From Pelorhabdus rhamnosifermentans (GTDB lineage Bacteria > Bacillota > Negativicutes > UMGS1260): a stretch of 64,000 nucleotides of DNA. The stretch lies in the NCBI RefSeq assembly GCF_018835585.1, contig NZ_JAHGVE010000012.1, positions 62,001 to 126,000 of the forward strand, written 5' to 3'. Shown piece after piece: positions 16,534 to 27,600 of the stretch (position 1 is its first letter; each line of letters begins with the position of its first letter). A program made the translations under genes and the position numbers. The notes under the pieces were generated by a model. The model had not been told where the DNA came from and ran no database searches. It was given only the letters and a program-made list of their open reading frames with translations.

Positions 16534-17460
16534 CTATCGAAGTGAAAATATCCGTTTAGCTACAGCAATATCCTGCTGAATTTGCTCAACTAAACGCTCA
16601 CCATTTTGAAATACCCTTTCATGGCGAATTTTATCAAGAAAAGCGATACGAACCTTTTCGCCATATAAATCGCCGGAAAAATTCAATAAAAAGACTTCTA
16701 AACGTCGTTCCTCACCACGAAATGTCGGATTGACCCCCACATTAGCGAGTCCTTGATAAACTTGGTTATTTAAAATGAACTGAACAGCATAAACACCATC
16801 GCTAGGCAATAACATGGCTGATTCAATAAAAATATTGGCTGTTGGAAATCCCAGAACACGCCCCCGCTTATCGCCATCAACAACAGGTCCTTCTAATTCA
16901 TATAACTGGCCTAAAAACATAGCAGCACGCTTTAACTGACCATTTTCAATAAGTTTCCGAATCGTTGTTGAACTTACTGCGTGCCCGGCTACCGTAATGA
17001 TGGGTGAGACTTCCACAGCAAAACCATTTTCCCGCCCTGCTGATAATAGCGTTTTACTCGTCCCCTGCCCCTTATAGCCATAGCAATAATTGGCTCCCAC
17101 AACAAGCAGTGCTGGCTGAAAACGCTTCAGAAGTAACTGTACAAATTCATCTGGAGAAAATTTTAAAAAATCCGTTGTAAATGGAATGGTCACAAGCATG
17201 TCAAGTCCAAGCGTTTCAAGCAATTCAGCTTTTTTTCCCTGACTCATTAATAACTTAGGCGCATGGTCAGGAAATAGAACAGACCGCGGATGATTGCTAA
17301 AAGTAAACATGACGCTCGTGCCACCACTTAGTTTAGCAAACTGAATAACACGCTGAACGATTTTTTTATGTCCAATATGCATCCCATCAAAAGTACCTAG
17401 GGCAATTGCAGTATTTGTAAGTCCCTGTGGTAAATCAGCTAATTGTGTGAAAATTTCCAT
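16534..17460 (-). CDS. ribF: Bifunctional riboflavin kinase / FAD synthetase
   Basis: Makes FMN and FAD from riboflavin and ATP. The N-terminal FAD synthetase domain shows GTFDGMHIGHKKIV near residues 22-35 and SSTTIRKLI near 163. The C-terminal flavokinase domain shows KRGRVLGFPTANI near 200 and NVGVNPTF near 240. At 308 aa it is normal. It is the last gene of the nusA-infB operon, 12 bases after truB. A weak hairpin lies downstream (16512-16538) but without a convincing T tract. Confidence 0.96.
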   Translation of the reverse strand: MEIFTQLADLPQGLTNTAIALGTFDGMHIGHKKIVQRVIQFAKLSGGTSVMFTFSNHPRSVLFPDHAPKLLMSQGKKAELLETLGLDMLVTIPFTTDFLKFSPDEFVQLLLKRFQPALLVVGANYCYGYKGQGTSKTLLSAGRENGFAVEVSPIITVAGHAVSSTTIRKLIENGQLKRAAMFLGQLYELEGPVVDGDKRGRVLGFPTANIFIESAMLLPSDGVYAVQFILNNQVYQGLANVGVNPTFRGEERRLEVFLLNFSGDLYGEKVRIAFLDKIRHERVFQNGERLVEQIQQDIAVAKRIFSLR

Positions 17461-17472
17461 TTTATTCTCCTC

Positions 17473-18339
17473 TTAGGATACTGCAATCACTTTTACTGGA
17501 GAAATAATCAAGCCCGAATCAGCAACTTTTCCTATTCCAAGCAAAGATTCTTGTTCATCAAAAACAGAATAAATTTCCCCATGAGTCAGTAAAGTAGAAA
17601 ATGATCGGCCATGCAAAAAATGATCGGACTGCTCACAATTAACATGCATACGAGGCAAAGAGCGTACGGCATATTCAATCGGTAGCAACCATTTGTCTGG
17701 CTCTTTTTGGATTTCTTCAGCTGTCGCGGCTTGATCAATCCGAAAATCACCCACTTGTGTTCGCAGTAAAAATGTCATCGTTCCATACGTTCCAAGGCGG
17801 TGACTGATATCTAAACACAAGGTTCGAATATAAGTCCCCTTAGAACAAGTAACATCAAATAAAATTTTATTTTCCGTAGTAGTTAATAGTTCAATCGATT
17901 CAATCATAATTTGTCGCGCCTTAACATCGATTGAAATTCCTTGACGTGCTAAGTCGTACAGTTTTTTCCCGTCTACTTTGATGGCAGAGTACATGGGCGG
18001 CACTTGTTCAATTGTACCAACAAAAGTAGACAAACACGCCTCCATCGCCGCTTTTTTGGGGCGCACAGTGCTTGTTTGAATGATTTGACCTGCCTCATCA
18101 CCTGTATCTGTCTCATATCCGAAGGTTAATTCTACACGATAGGTCTTATTTGTATCTGTCATATACTCCAAAAGCCGCGTAGCCTGCCCCAATGCAACAG
18201 GTAATACACCTGCTGCAGCTGGATCAAGGGTACCGGCGTGACCAACTTTTTTCAGTCCATACGTACGCCGAATAAAGGACACGACATCATGAGAGGTCAT
18301 GCCAGGCGGTTTTAAAAAATTAATGAGTCCTGAAATCAT
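17473..18339 (-). CDS. truB: tRNA pseudouridine(55) synthase
   Basis: Converts U55 of tRNA to pseudouridine. The N-terminal LNFLKPPGMTSHDVV and the catalytic GHAGTLDPAAAGVLP (Asp about 38) are intact. YEMADT-like family regions and a C-terminal extension follow. At 288 aa it is full length. Its start overlaps the nrnA stop by four bases, so the two are translationally coupled. It is followed by ribF, as in Bacillus. Confidence 0.97.
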   Translation of the reverse strand: MISGLINFLKPPGMTSHDVVSFIRRTYGLKKVGHAGTLDPAAAGVLPVALGQATRLLEYMTDTNKTYRVELTFGYETDTGDEAGQIIQTSTVRPKKAAMEACLSTFVGTIEQVPPMYSAIKVDGKKLYDLARQGISIDVKARQIMIESIELLTTTENKILFDVTCSKGTYIRTLCLDISHRLGTYGTMTFLLRTQVGDFRIDQAATAEEIQKEPDKWLLPIEYAVRSLPRMHVNCEQSDHFLHGRSFSTLLTHGEIYSVFDEQESLLGIGKVADSGLIISPVKVIAVS

Positions 18340-19283
18340 TGTTGACCAGCCAAAGTTGCTGTTGAGAGTTCAATTATACGCTGTTTGGCCTCAATAATGG
18401 ACCCACTAAACGTACAACCTGCCGCCCGAATGTGTCCGCCACCGCCAAATGCTACAGCAATGGCGCTTACATCAACATTGTTTGATCGCAAGCTAATCCG
18501 TACAGTATTTGCATCGACAATTTTAAACATAACAGCAATTTCAACATGCTCAATACTGCGAGGATAATTAATTAAACCTTCCGTATAATCACTCCCCTTG
18601 GCGGTGATTTCAGGACTAATTGTAATGACTGCAATTTGGTTGTCCGCATAAAATTCGAGTGTACGAAGAACATCTGCCATAATCGTCAGACTTTCTAACG
18701 AACGCGTTTCAAGCAATTCAGCAATCACATGCGGTCTTACGCCCTGCTCCATTAGTTCAGCACCATACCGCATGGTTTTAGGTGAAGTGTTAGCATAACG
18801 GAAAAAACCTGAGTCTGTAACAATACCCGTATAAAGACAGACAGCCATATCTGTTGTAATAGTGGCCTGAAGATGTTTTAACAGGCCATAGACAATTTCA
18901 GCTGTAGCCGAAGCAGAAGAATCAACAAGCCAATACTCAGCAAAATGAGTGTTTGATACATGATGATCGATATTTAAAATAGGAGCATCTACCTGCTCTT
19001 TTACGCGACCTAAACGATCTACATCACTAGCATCAAGAACGATCAATAGATCCGCTTTAACATGCTGAGGCTGTTTAATAACACTCACGCCAGGAAAAAA
19101 AGCAAAAGAAGATGGAACGGTATCGTCAAGAAACATTTCGACTTTTTTACCACGGCTCACAAGATAGTGATATAAACCAAGCATGGAACCGAGACAATCC
19201 CCATCTGGATGCATATGAGGCGTTAAGATAAAATGCTGATGACGGTCAAGTAATTCACCAATTGTAGCGAAAGACACTTCCAT
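18336..19283 (-). CDS. nrnA: Bifunctional oligoribonuclease/pAp phosphatase (DHH family)
   Basis: Degrades nano-RNA and dephosphorylates pAp. DHH motifs are present: HMHPDGDCLGS near residues 22-32, LIVLDASD near 84, and the signature NIDHHVSN near 104. The C-terminal DHHA1 domain ends with GGGGHIRAAG near 288. The first motif has a Met where Asn is usual. At 315 aa it is normal. It lies between rbfA and truB in the translation operon, as in Bacillus (ytqI/nrnA homologues are placed similarly in many anaerobes). Confidence 0.94.
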   Translation of the reverse strand: MEVSFATIGELLDRHQHFILTPHMHPDGDCLGSMLGLYHYLVSRGKKVEMFLDDTVPSSFAFFPGVSVIKQPQHVKADLLIVLDASDVDRLGRVKEQVDAPILNIDHHVSNTHFAEYWLVDSSASATAEIVYGLLKHLQATITTDMAVCLYTGIVTDSGFFRYANTSPKTMRYGAELMEQGVRPHVIAELLETRSLESLTIMADVLRTLEFYADNQIAVITISPEITAKGSDYTEGLINYPRSIEHVEIAVMFKIVDANTVRISLRSNNVDVSAIAVAFGGGGHIRAAGCTFSGSIIEAKQRIIELSTATLAGQQ

Positions 19284-19285
19284 AT

Positions 19286-19642
19286 TTACTTTCCGTCCTC
19301 TTCTGATTTAATTTTCAGCAGCAATTTCTCAATGTGTGTGCTGTAATCAATGGATTTGTCTAAATGTAAAGTCAGTTCAGGTGTAAGACGCAGACGAATA
19401 CGCTTGCCTATTTCACTACGCATATGACCAAGCGCACGCTCTAAAGCCTTCCAAGTCTGCGCTTTTTCTTCATCACTACCAAGCAAACTCAAATAGACTT
19501 TGGCGCTACGCAAATCGCCGGTTGCTTCGACCTGTGTCACTGTAACAAAGCCAATACCCGGATCTTTTAGTTCTGTTAAAATCATTTTACTCAGTTCTTG
19601 CTTAATGAGTTCCTGCACTTTTTCAACACGCAGTTGTCCCAT
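19286..19642 (-). CDS. rbfA: 30S ribosome-binding factor RbfA
   Basis: Late 16S rRNA maturation and cold-adaptation factor. The 118-residue product starts MGQLRVEKVQELIKQEL and contains the KH-like fold segments DPGIGFVTVTQVE and LRSAKVYLSLLG. The ATG at 19642 is chosen because CGGGGGAAA precedes it; the frame itself opens at 19663. It lies 27 bases after infB and three bases before nrnA, the standard order. Confidence 0.96.
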   Translation of the reverse strand: MGQLRVEKVQELIKQELSKMILTELKDPGIGFVTVTQVEATGDLRSAKVYLSLLGSDEEKAQTWKALERALGHMRSEIGKRIRLRLTPELTLHLDKSIDYSTHIEKLLLKIKSEEDGK

Positions 19643-19669
19643 AGTTTTTCCCCCGTTTCTCACAAAACC

Positions 19670-22318
19670 TTAACTGCTTTTCTTGACTTCTTCCATAATA
19701 AAGGCTTCAAAAATATCGCCTTCTTTAATATCACGGAATTTTTCAATGGTCACACCGCACTCGTAGCCAGCGGCAACCTCTTTCGCATCGTCTTTAAAAC
19801 GTTTCAATCCATCTACAACACCTTCGTGAATAACAACGCCATCACGAATAATGCGAACTTGGGACTTATTAGAGATTTTTCCTTCAAGCACGTAAGACCC
19901 AGCGACTACACCCTGTGGAATATTAATGACTTTACGTACTTCAACACGTCCCAAAATATTTTCTTTAAATGTTGGAGCCAACATGCCTGTTATGGCAGCT
20001 TGCACATCATTGATGGCATCATAAATGACACGATACGTACGGATATCCACCTTTTCTGCTTCTGCTGCTTTTCTGGCATTGGCATCAGGGCGAACGTTAA
20101 AACCAATAATGAGGGTATTCGAGGCGGATGCAAGCAAGACGTCTGATTCATTAATGGCACCAACAGCTGCATGAATGACATTAACTCTTACTTCCTCATT
20201 TTTAAGGTTCACAAGAGCTTGCTTCAGAGCCTCAATGGAACCTTGCACATCGGCTTTCACAACAATATTTAATTCTTTTAAGTTTCCCTCTTTAATTTGC
20301 TCAAACAAATCATCAAGTGAAATCTTTGAGGAATGCTGCATATCTTCCGTACGTTTCTTCGCAATCCGCTTATCAGCAACAAGACGCGCAACCTTTTCAT
20401 CAACAGCTTCTAAAATATCGCCAGCGAGTGGTACATCAGAAAGTCCCAGTACTTCAACAGGTGTTGAAGGCCCGGCTTTTTTAACCTTTTCACCGCGCTC
20501 ATTTGTCATCGCACGAACCTTGCCATGCGCTGTACCAGCAATAATGGAATCACCGATGTGCAGCGTGCCTTTTTGAATTAAAACAGTTGCAACAGGCCCG
20601 CGTCCCTTATCAAGTTCTGCTTCAATAATGGTTCCGTAGGCAGTCCGATTGGGATTAGCTTTCAATTCTTGCATTTCTGCTACAAGCAAAACCATTTCAA
20701 GTAAATCCGCAATACCTGTCTTCTTTTGTGCAGAAACAGGGACCATAATAGTATCGCCGCCCCAATCTTCAGGGATCAGTCCATGTTCAGATAACTGCTG
20801 TTTTACTACATCTGGATTAGCACCAGGGCGGTCCATTTTATTAATGGCAACAATAATCGGCACTTTGGCTGATTTTGAATGATTAATGGCTTCAATCGTC
20901 TGAGGCATAACACCATCGTCTGCTGCAACAACAAGGATAGAAATATCTGTCACTTGCGCACCACGAGCTCGCATGGCTGTAAAAGCTTCATGTCCAGGTG
21001 TATCTAAAAAGACAATGCGCTTGCCTTGATAATTCACTTGATAAGCACCAATATGCTGCGTAATACCGCCAGCTTCAGAGGCTGTTACATTGGCTTTACG
21101 AATACTATCCAATAAAGATGTCTTACCATGATCGACATGTCCCATAACAGTAACAACAGGTGAACGAGGCAAGAGTGACTCAGGTTCATCAATAATTTCC
21201 GGTATTTCCGTCAAATCGGCTTCAGGTGGCAAAGGTTCAACTGTCACACCAAATTCAGTACCTACCAAAGTAGCTGTATCAAAATCAATTTCTTGGTTAA
21301 TGGCAGCCATAACACCCAGTGTCATCAATTTTTTAATAATTTCTCCAATAGAACGATTACATTTTGCTGCAAAATCTTTTACAGTAATTAATTCGCCCAC
21401 TTGAACATGCGTCGGCTTTGGAATTTCCACGCGTGGCGTTTGAGGTACTTGCTGGTGATTATTACGATGCCTATTCTGATTCTGCGGCCGATTCCGATTT
21501 TGACTGGCATTACGAGACTGATTATTACTGCCGCCACGATAATTTGACTGATTCGGTCCACGATTATTAGAAAATGACTGCTGCCGATTAGAAGCAGTCG
21601 GACGATTATTCGTGGACTGCGGACGATTATAAGAGGAATTCGAACGATTCTGCTGCGTTGAACTGCCTGTCGTAGATGTTGTTCTTGATGGTGTAAAATT
21701 TGAAGTTCTTGCTGCTGAAGAATTTGATGTGGAACTATGTGGCGCAGTATGGTTGTAAGGTCGATTTTGATTATGCTGCCCCGCTGTGGAAGATGTACTG
21801 CGTTGATCCGGACGATTGCTTGTAGAACGATTATTATTATTGGAATAAGTCCGCTGTTGATACTGACCACCTGTAGACTGCGAGGCATTCGTTCCTGACG
21901 TCGGAGTAGTTCGCCGTTGATCCGGTCGCGAATAAGACGAACGATTTGGATTCGATGTATGATTTGTCCCTGTTTGACTGCTCGAATTATTATAGGAATT
22001 CGGTCGGTTATTAGTTCTGCTATAACCTGAATTAGCTGGTGCAGAAGACCGATTGGACCCTAAACCTGCGGGTTTTACCACAGGAACTGATTTTTCTGGT
22101 GCCTTAGGAGTAGCAGTGGGCACGCTCCGTTTTTCTGCAGGCAAATCGATAGGTGCTGATTTACGAGCAAAAGTTCGATCAACAACGGCTTTGGCCGTAT
22201 CATCGACACTACTCATGTGATTCTTCGCTGGCATATTATTCCGTTCTAAAATATCAATAATGACTTTACTTGTCGTATTAAACTCTTTGGCTAATTCATA
22301 TATTCTGTATTTTGACAT
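19670..22318 (-). CDS. infB: Translation initiation factor IF-2
   Basis: GTPase that places initiator tRNA on the ribosome. Domains in order: IF2_N (residues 1-55), a long low-complexity linker (about 85-295) very rich in Asn, Ser, Arg, Gln and Thr, and a second IF2_N (about 300-360). The G domain follows with GHVDHGKT at 393-400, then DTPGHEAF and NKMD, and after it the beta-barrel and C-terminal domains. The long frame opens at 22426. The ATG at 22318 is chosen because GGAGGTGG lies just upstream and family members begin [12 protein letters not shown]. 882 aa. Confidence 0.97.
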   Translation of the reverse strand: MSKYRIYELAKEFNTTSKVIIDILERNNMPAKNHMSSVDDTAKAVVDRTFARKSAPIDLPAEKRSVPTATPKAPEKSVPVVKPAGLGSNRSSAPANSGYSRTNNRPNSYNNSSSQTGTNHTSNPNRSSYSRPDQRRTTPTSGTNASQSTGGQYQQRTYSNNNNRSTSNRPDQRSTSSTAGQHNQNRPYNHTAPHSSTSNSSAARTSNFTPSRTTSTTGSSTQQNRSNSSYNRPQSTNNRPTASNRQQSFSNNRGPNQSNYRGGSNNQSRNASQNRNRPQNQNRHRNNHQQVPQTPRVEIPKPTHVQVGELITVKDFAAKCNRSIGEIIKKLMTLGVMAAINQEIDFDTATLVGTEFGVTVEPLPPEADLTEIPEIIDEPESLLPRSPVVTVMGHVDHGKTSLLDSIRKANVTASEAGGITQHIGAYQVNYQGKRIVFLDTPGHEAFTAMRARGAQVTDISILVVAADDGVMPQTIEAINHSKSAKVPIIVAINKMDRPGANPDVVKQQLSEHGLIPEDWGGDTIMVPVSAQKKTGIADLLEMVLLVAEMQELKANPNRTAYGTIIEAELDKGRGPVATVLIQKGTLHIGDSIIAGTAHGKVRAMTNERGEKVKKAGPSTPVEVLGLSDVPLAGDILEAVDEKVARLVADKRIAKKRTEDMQHSSKISLDDLFEQIKEGNLKELNIVVKADVQGSIEALKQALVNLKNEEVRVNVIHAAVGAINESDVLLASASNTLIIGFNVRPDANARKAAEAEKVDIRTYRVIYDAINDVQAAITGMLAPTFKENILGRVEVRKVINIPQGVVAGSYVLEGKISNKSQVRIIRDGVVIHEGVVDGLKRFKDDAKEVAAGYECGVTIEKFRDIKEGDIFEAFIMEEVKKSS

Positions 22319-22337
22319 TGAGCCACCTCCAACTTTC

Positions 22338-22652
22338 TTACTCTCCCATTTGACTAAACTCCTTACACATTGCTTTTGAAAAGCCCTCATCCATAACAAC
22401 CAAAGCAGCTCGTTTTCCTTTACCAACGGCTAAACCGAGCTGATCTTTCGTAAAACTAGCTATCAACTGGACGTGATAAAAACTCGCCATATCACGATAG
22501 GATTTTTGGGTAAGTTCAGAAGCATCACTTGCCACAATAAGCAGCTTAGCCTGTCCGGCCTTGACTGTTTTTTGTACCTTCGCATCTCCTGAAGCTATTT
22601 TCCCAGCTTTTTGTGCCAAACCAAGCAATGAAAAAAGCTTGTTCTCACTCAT
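22338..22652 (-). CDS. rplGA: L7Ae-type ribosomal protein YlxQ
   Basis: Small RNA-binding protein of the L7Ae/L30e family (104 aa). [16 protein letters not shown] near residues 8-23 and the [11 protein letters not shown] strand near 33 are typical. In Bacillus this protein binds K-turn RNAs and its gene lies between ylxR and infB, as here. Its ATG overlaps the rnpM stop by four bases. Confidence 0.93.
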   Translation of the reverse strand: MSENKLFSLLGLAQKAGKIASGDAKVQKTVKAGQAKLLIVASDASELTQKSYRDMASFYHVQLIASFTKDQLGLAVGKGKRAALVVMDEGFSKAMCKEFSQMGE

Positions 22653-22918
22653 ATTTTCTCCAATTCAGCCAGTAACATTTGATATACTGCTGGATCGATC
22701 GGTTGTTTTAAAGAACGTTCAAGCCGTTTGGCTTTTACCGCTTGTTCCAAACATGCCTTACTTTTACAAACATAAGCTCCACGTCCAGATTTTTTTCCTG
22801 TTAAATCAATTGTCACTTCACCTTCAGGCGACCGGACAATTCGTAATAATTCTTTCTTGTTTTTCATTTCTTGACAGCCCACACACATCCGTTGTGGAAT
22901 TTTTTTTTGTTTCATCAT
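22649..22918 (-). CDS. rnpM: RNase P modulator RnpM (YlxR)
   Basis: YlxR-fold RNA-binding protein of 89 residues. It shows the family core RMCVGCQEMKNKKELLRIVR near 10-30 and the SGRGAYVCKSKACLEQA region near 53-70. YlxR homologues have been reported to bind RNase P RNA. The gene sits between nusA and ylxQ, the conserved arrangement. Extra Cys residues (CVGC, CKSKAC) could form a metal site, but this is speculative. Confidence 0.93.
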   Translation of the reverse strand: MMKQKKIPQRMCVGCQEMKNKKELLRIVRSPEGEVTIDLTGKKSGRGAYVCKSKACLEQAVKAKRLERSLKQPIDPAVYQMLLAELEKI

Positions 22919-22920
22919 AC

Positions 22921-23967
22921 CTACTCCTCAAGAGCCTGCGCCTGTGACTCTGACTTGATATCAATTTTCCAACTCGTCAATTTTGCAGCGAGTCGGGCAT
23001 TTTGACCTTCTTTGCCAATAGCTAAGGAAAGTTGATAATCAGGAACAATGACTTTGGACATTTTTTCTGCTTCACTTACTTCAACAGAAACAACCTTGGC
23101 AGGACTGAGGGCGTTAGCAATATATTTGGCTGGATCAGCATTCCATTTGACAATATCAATTTTTTCACCCTTCAGTTCATTCACAATGGTTTGTACGCGC
23201 ATGCCCTTATGACCTACACAGGCGCCCACAGGATCGATATCTTCATCACGTGAATGAACAGCAATCTTAGAACGAAGCCCCGGTTCACGCGCTACCGATT
23301 TGATCTCCACAATGCCATCATGGATTTCCGGAACTTCTAATTCAAACAAACGCTTCAATAACCCCGGATGGGTACGTGAAACAAGAATTTGCGGACCCTT
23401 CGTCGTTTTTTTCACTTCAATAATATAGGTCTTTACGCGATCCCCATGTTTATAAGTATCACCTGGCATTTGTTCCGACGGTGCTAAAATAGCTTCAGCT
23501 TTGCCGAGATCAACAAAGACATTTTTTTGTTCAATGCGCTGCACAATACCATTGACAATATCACTTTCGCGACTAGAAAATTCTTCATAGATCATGCCCC
23601 GCTCGGCCTCTCTAATGCGCTGTACAACAACTTGTTTCGCTGTTTGTGCGGCAATACGACCAAAGTTTTTTGGCGTAACTTCCACTTCAACAACATCTTC
23701 CAGTTCATAGCGCATATCAAGACTACGCGCATCAGCAAGAGACATTTCAAGTCGTATATCTTGTGCCTCTTCCACAACAGTTTTACGGGCGTACACATGA
23801 ATTTCTCCTGTCGTCCGATCCAGCGAAACCCGCACATTCTGCGCAGAGCCAAAATTCCGTTTATACGCTGAAATTAAAGCAGCTTCAATGGCATCAAAGA
23901 GTACAACAGGTGAAATTCCTTTCTCACGGCCTAATTGTTCAAAAGCCTGCATAAATTCTGCATTCAT
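22921..23967 (-). CDS. nusA: Transcription termination/antitermination factor NusA
   Basis: Binds RNA polymerase and modulates pausing and termination. Domains: N-terminal polymerase-binding domain (1-125), S1 (about 132-200, IVNGIVQRIEQKNVFVDLGKAEA), then KH1 and KH2 (about 205-340, VGACVGHKGMRVQTI and SLAIGKEGQNARLAA). At 348 aa it lacks the acidic repeats of enterobacterial NusA, normal for Firmicutes. It has a GGGGGG ribosome site. It lies between rimP and rnpM. Confidence 0.98.
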   Translation of the reverse strand: MNAEFMQAFEQLGREKGISPVVLFDAIEAALISAYKRNFGSAQNVRVSLDRTTGEIHVYARKTVVEEAQDIRLEMSLADARSLDMRYELEDVVEVEVTPKNFGRIAAQTAKQVVVQRIREAERGMIYEEFSSRESDIVNGIVQRIEQKNVFVDLGKAEAILAPSEQMPGDTYKHGDRVKTYIIEVKKTTKGPQILVSRTHPGLLKRLFELEVPEIHDGIVEIKSVAREPGLRSKIAVHSRDEDIDPVGACVGHKGMRVQTIVNELKGEKIDIVKWNADPAKYIANALSPAKVVSVEVSEAEKMSKVIVPDYQLSLAIGKEGQNARLAAKLTSWKIDIKSESQAQALEE

Positions 23968-23994
23968 TTATTTTCCCCCTATTCAATTTTTCCA

Positions 23995-24453
23995 TTAAAA
24001 TTCGAGATAAAGTCGCACTTGAGATACGTTTTCTTTATCAAATTCACACTGAATACCATTTATATCCAAGTAAATTTTGCCTTGATCCGCTCCGTTTAAA
24101 ACACCTACAAAGGACTTTTTGCCATTTACCAGTGCAAATGTATGTAACTCAACTTTATCCCCTTTGTGGCGAATAAAATCACGCTCTTTGCGAAGCTGTC
24201 TATCAAGTCCGGGAGAAGATACTTCCAAATAATAGCTACCTGGAATGGGGTCTAACTTCTCCAGTTTGTCTTCTAATTGCTCACTGACAAGTTGACAGTC
24301 ATCTAATTCGATCCCACCGATTTTATCAAGATAAACCCGCAAAAACCAGTCATGCTCTTTTACATATTCCACATCAACAACTTCTATGTCGCGGTCTTGG
24401 ATGATGTCAATAACAAGATTTTCCACAAGCTCCTCGATCCGTTCTGTCTTCAT
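23995..24453 (-). CDS. rimP: Ribosome maturation factor RimP
   Basis: Needed for 30S subunit maturation. The 152-residue product has the family hallmarks WFLRVYLDK near residue 31, LDDCQLVSEQLEDKLE, and YYLEVSSPGLDRQLRKERDF near 79-98. The ATG at 24453 is preferred to the preceding in-frame TTG because GGGGGTAG is better spaced. First gene of the nusA-infB operon, behind its own promoter and leader hairpin. Confidence 0.96.
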   Translation of the reverse strand: MKTERIEELVENLVIDIIQDRDIEVVDVEYVKEHDWFLRVYLDKIGGIELDDCQLVSEQLEDKLEKLDPIPGSYYLEVSSPGLDRQLRKERDFIRHKGDKVELHTFALVNGKKSFVGVLNGADQGKIYLDINGIQCEFDKENVSQVRLYLEF

Positions 24454-24545
24454 CAAAATCTACCCCCATACATGCATTACGGTTATTGTTTCCTAAAAAT
24501 GTAACTTGTTATACTTGTTAGATTGAGTTTCACCCATAAGACTAA

Positions 24546-24567
24546 AGAGTGGGTCTAGGCCCACTCT
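24546..24567 (-). other. Leader hairpin before rimP
   Basis: AGAGTGGG-cctaga-CCCACTCT, an eight-pair GC-rich stem followed by TTTAG, between the rimP promoter and gene. It could be an attenuator for the nusA operon or the end of polC transcripts. Its position after the promoter favours a leader role. Confidence 0.6.
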
Positions 24568-24599
24568 CTTGGAAAACACAATAATTACATACTATATAC

Positions 24600-24628
24600 A
24601 GTATAGCATGAGAATATTCATTTTACAA
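24600..24628 (-). promoter_or_regulatory. Promoter of the rimP-nusA-infB-ribF operon
   Basis: -35 TTGTAA (24628-24623), 17-base spacer, extended -10 TGCTATACT with TATACT at 24605-24600. A strong vegetative-type match, 150 bases before rimP. Confidence 0.8.
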
Positions 24629-24654
24629 CTGAAGAAACAGTGAAAAAAGGAGCT

Positions 24655-27600
24655 TTAGGCAAACAACATCATTTGATCAGTCTCTGACATCCCCTCAAGA
24701 CAACCATGCTCACGTAGAATTTCGATAATTGTTTTAGAAATATGACTACGATTACGTAAATCTTCAATAGATGAAAAAGCCCTTTCTGTACGTGCTTTCA
24801 CGATATTGATGGCCGCATTCGTCCCTAAGCCTTGCAGTCCTGCAAGAGGCGGCAAAAGTCCATCTTCAGTAATGGTAAATTTCGAGGCAGCTGAGTGATA
24901 TAAATCCACTTTATGGACCTTAAAACCACGCAAATACATTTCGAGGACAATTTCAAGAATGGTTTGCATGCTTTTCTCTTTCACTGACAAAGTGTTCCCT
25001 TTTTGTTCAAACTCATTGAGTTTTTTACGTACAGCAACCAGCCCTGAAGCCACAAGTTCGGCATCAAATTCAGCGGCACGAACCGTAAAATAAGAAGCAT
25101 AATAAGCGAGGGGGTAGTGCACTTTGCAATAAGCAATGCGATAAGCCATCATGACATAAGCCACAGCATGGGCACGTGGAAACATATATTTAATTTTTTG
25201 ACACGATTCAATATACCAGGCAGGGACTTGTTTAGCTTGCATTTTTTCCACTGCATCGGGTTTCACGCCCTTGCCCTTTCGGACACTTTCCATAATTTTA
25301 AACGAATCCGACGGGTCAACGCCTTTATGAATTAAGTACATCATAATATCATCGCGAGCCGAAATGGTTTCAGATACCTGGGCTGTGCCCGAGCGAATCA
25401 ATTCCTGGGCATTATTTAGCCATACATCCGTACCATGAGAAAATCCACTGATACGTACAAGTTCACTAAACTTTTGCGGTTTTGTATCGTCTAGCATCTG
25501 TCTGACAAATTTCGTGCCAAACTCAGGAATGCCATAGGTGCCCACTGTGCTGCCAAGATCAGATGACTTCACCTTTAACGCCTCTGTAGAAGAAAATAGA
25601 CTCATTGTCTCAGCATCATCAAAAGGAATGGTCTTAGCGTCAATTCCTGTCAAATCTTCGAGCATCCGAATCACCGTCGGATCATCATGACCGAGAATAT
25701 CAAGTTTAACGAGACGGCTACTAATAGAATGATAATCAAAATGTGTCGTAATTGTTAACGATTTTTTATCATCTGCCGGATACTGAATAGGTGAAAAATG
25801 GTGAATATCCATATCGCGCGGTACAACCATGATACCGCCCGGATGTTGTCCTGTTGTTCGTTTAACGCCTGTACAACCAGCAATAAGATAATTAATACGG
25901 GCATTGCGCACCGTTTCACCACGATCATTAAAATAATTTTTAACAAAACCATAAGCTGTTTTATCAGCAATAGTAGCAATTGTGCCGGCACGAAATACAT
26001 TATCTTTACCAAACAGTTCTTCTGTATATTTATGAGCTACAGGCTGATAATCACCGGAAAAATTAAGATCAATATCAGGAACCTTATCACCATGGAATCC
26101 CATGAAAACAGCAAAAGGAATGTCGTGACCGTTTTTTACCATAGGTTTTAAGCAGTGAGGGCAATCTTTATCAGGAAGGTCAAATCCGCTGCCATAAGAT
26201 CCATCAGTAATAAATTCACTATGCTTGCATATCGGGCATAAATAATGAGGTGGCAGCGAATTTACCTCCGTAATATCTGTCATATGAGCAACAAAAGAGG
26301 AGCCAACAGATCCCCGCGAGCCAACAAGATAGCCGTCGTCAAGCGATTTTTTTACAAGTTTATGGGCAATCAAATAGAGTACAGCAAAGCCATGGTTAAT
26401 AATAGAATCCAATTCTGTTTTCAAACGCTCAGCCACAATTTCAGGCAGTGGGTCGCCATAAAGAGCCTTGGCCTTACTATAAGACATGCTTTCAATGGCT
26501 TCTTCTGCCCCGGGTATCTGCGGTGAATAGAGTTCATCTGGAATTGGCTTAAAATGTTCCACCATGTCACTAATAAATTGAGGATTCGTAACAACGACTT
26601 CATAAGCCTTTTCCTTGCCAAGGTAATCAAATTCAGCGAGCATTTCATCTGTCGTATGCAAATATAAGGGCGGCTGTTGGTTGGCATCCCGAAAGCCTTG
26701 ACCACTCATTAAAATTTCACGGTAAATGGCATCTTCAGGATGCAAAAAATGCACATCGCCTGTAGCAACAACCTTTTTGCCTAAAATTTCACCCAATTTG
26801 TAAACCGTTCTATTGATTTGACGCAATCCTTCATCATCAGGTACAAGACCTTGCCTGACCAAAAATTCATTATTTAAAATCGGCTGAATTTCAAGGTAAT
26901 CGTAAAAAGCGGCTATTTTAAGCAAGTCTTCTTCAGAAGCACCTGCAACAATGGCGCGAATCAATTCCCCCGCCTCACAAGCTGAGCCAATGAGCAATCC
27001 TTCGCGATGTTCTATAAGAATTTGACGCGGAACACGTGGCCGCCGATAAAGATATTTCAAATGTGATAAGGATACAATGCGATAAAGATTGCGCAGTCCA
27101 ATCAAGTTTTTTGCCAAAATAATGACGTGATGAGACTTAGTAATGTCTTCTTCGCACAAATAACCTTCCATACCATAGATGATTTTGATCCCCGCTTTTT
27201 CGGCAACGTCTTGCGCCTCTGGAAAAGCTTGTACAACACCATGATCCGTAATAGCAATCGCCGTGTGGCCCCAATCTGCGGCTGTTTGGATCAGGCTTTT
27301 TGTTGCTGCCACACCATCTAAAGTACTCATTTTAGTATGAGCATGAAGTTCAATGCGCTTATTCTTAGCCTCATCTTTGCGCTGCGCTTTAGCATGCCCA
27401 CGGCAAATACTGTCAGCAAACATGACAAGTTCTAAAGCATATTTGTCATATTGCACGGTTCCTTTGACTCGAATCATCATACCTTTCTTCAAGGCAATTG
27501 ACACCTTATCAAACTGTTCCTTATTATCAAAAAAGGCCTTACCGCTGATACCATCTGTTTCATCTGACAAATCAAAGGTCAATAAAAATCGACCGGAACG

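Noticed and set aside
16512-16538. Hairpin after ribF (ATAGGCT/AGCCTAT) as terminator
   Set aside because: Large loop made of T run and no T tract after the stem. Too weak to list as a feature.
21388-21888. 166-residue frame inside infB
   Set aside because: Ile/Arg-rich composition is a frame-shifted reading of the IF-2 low-complexity linker.
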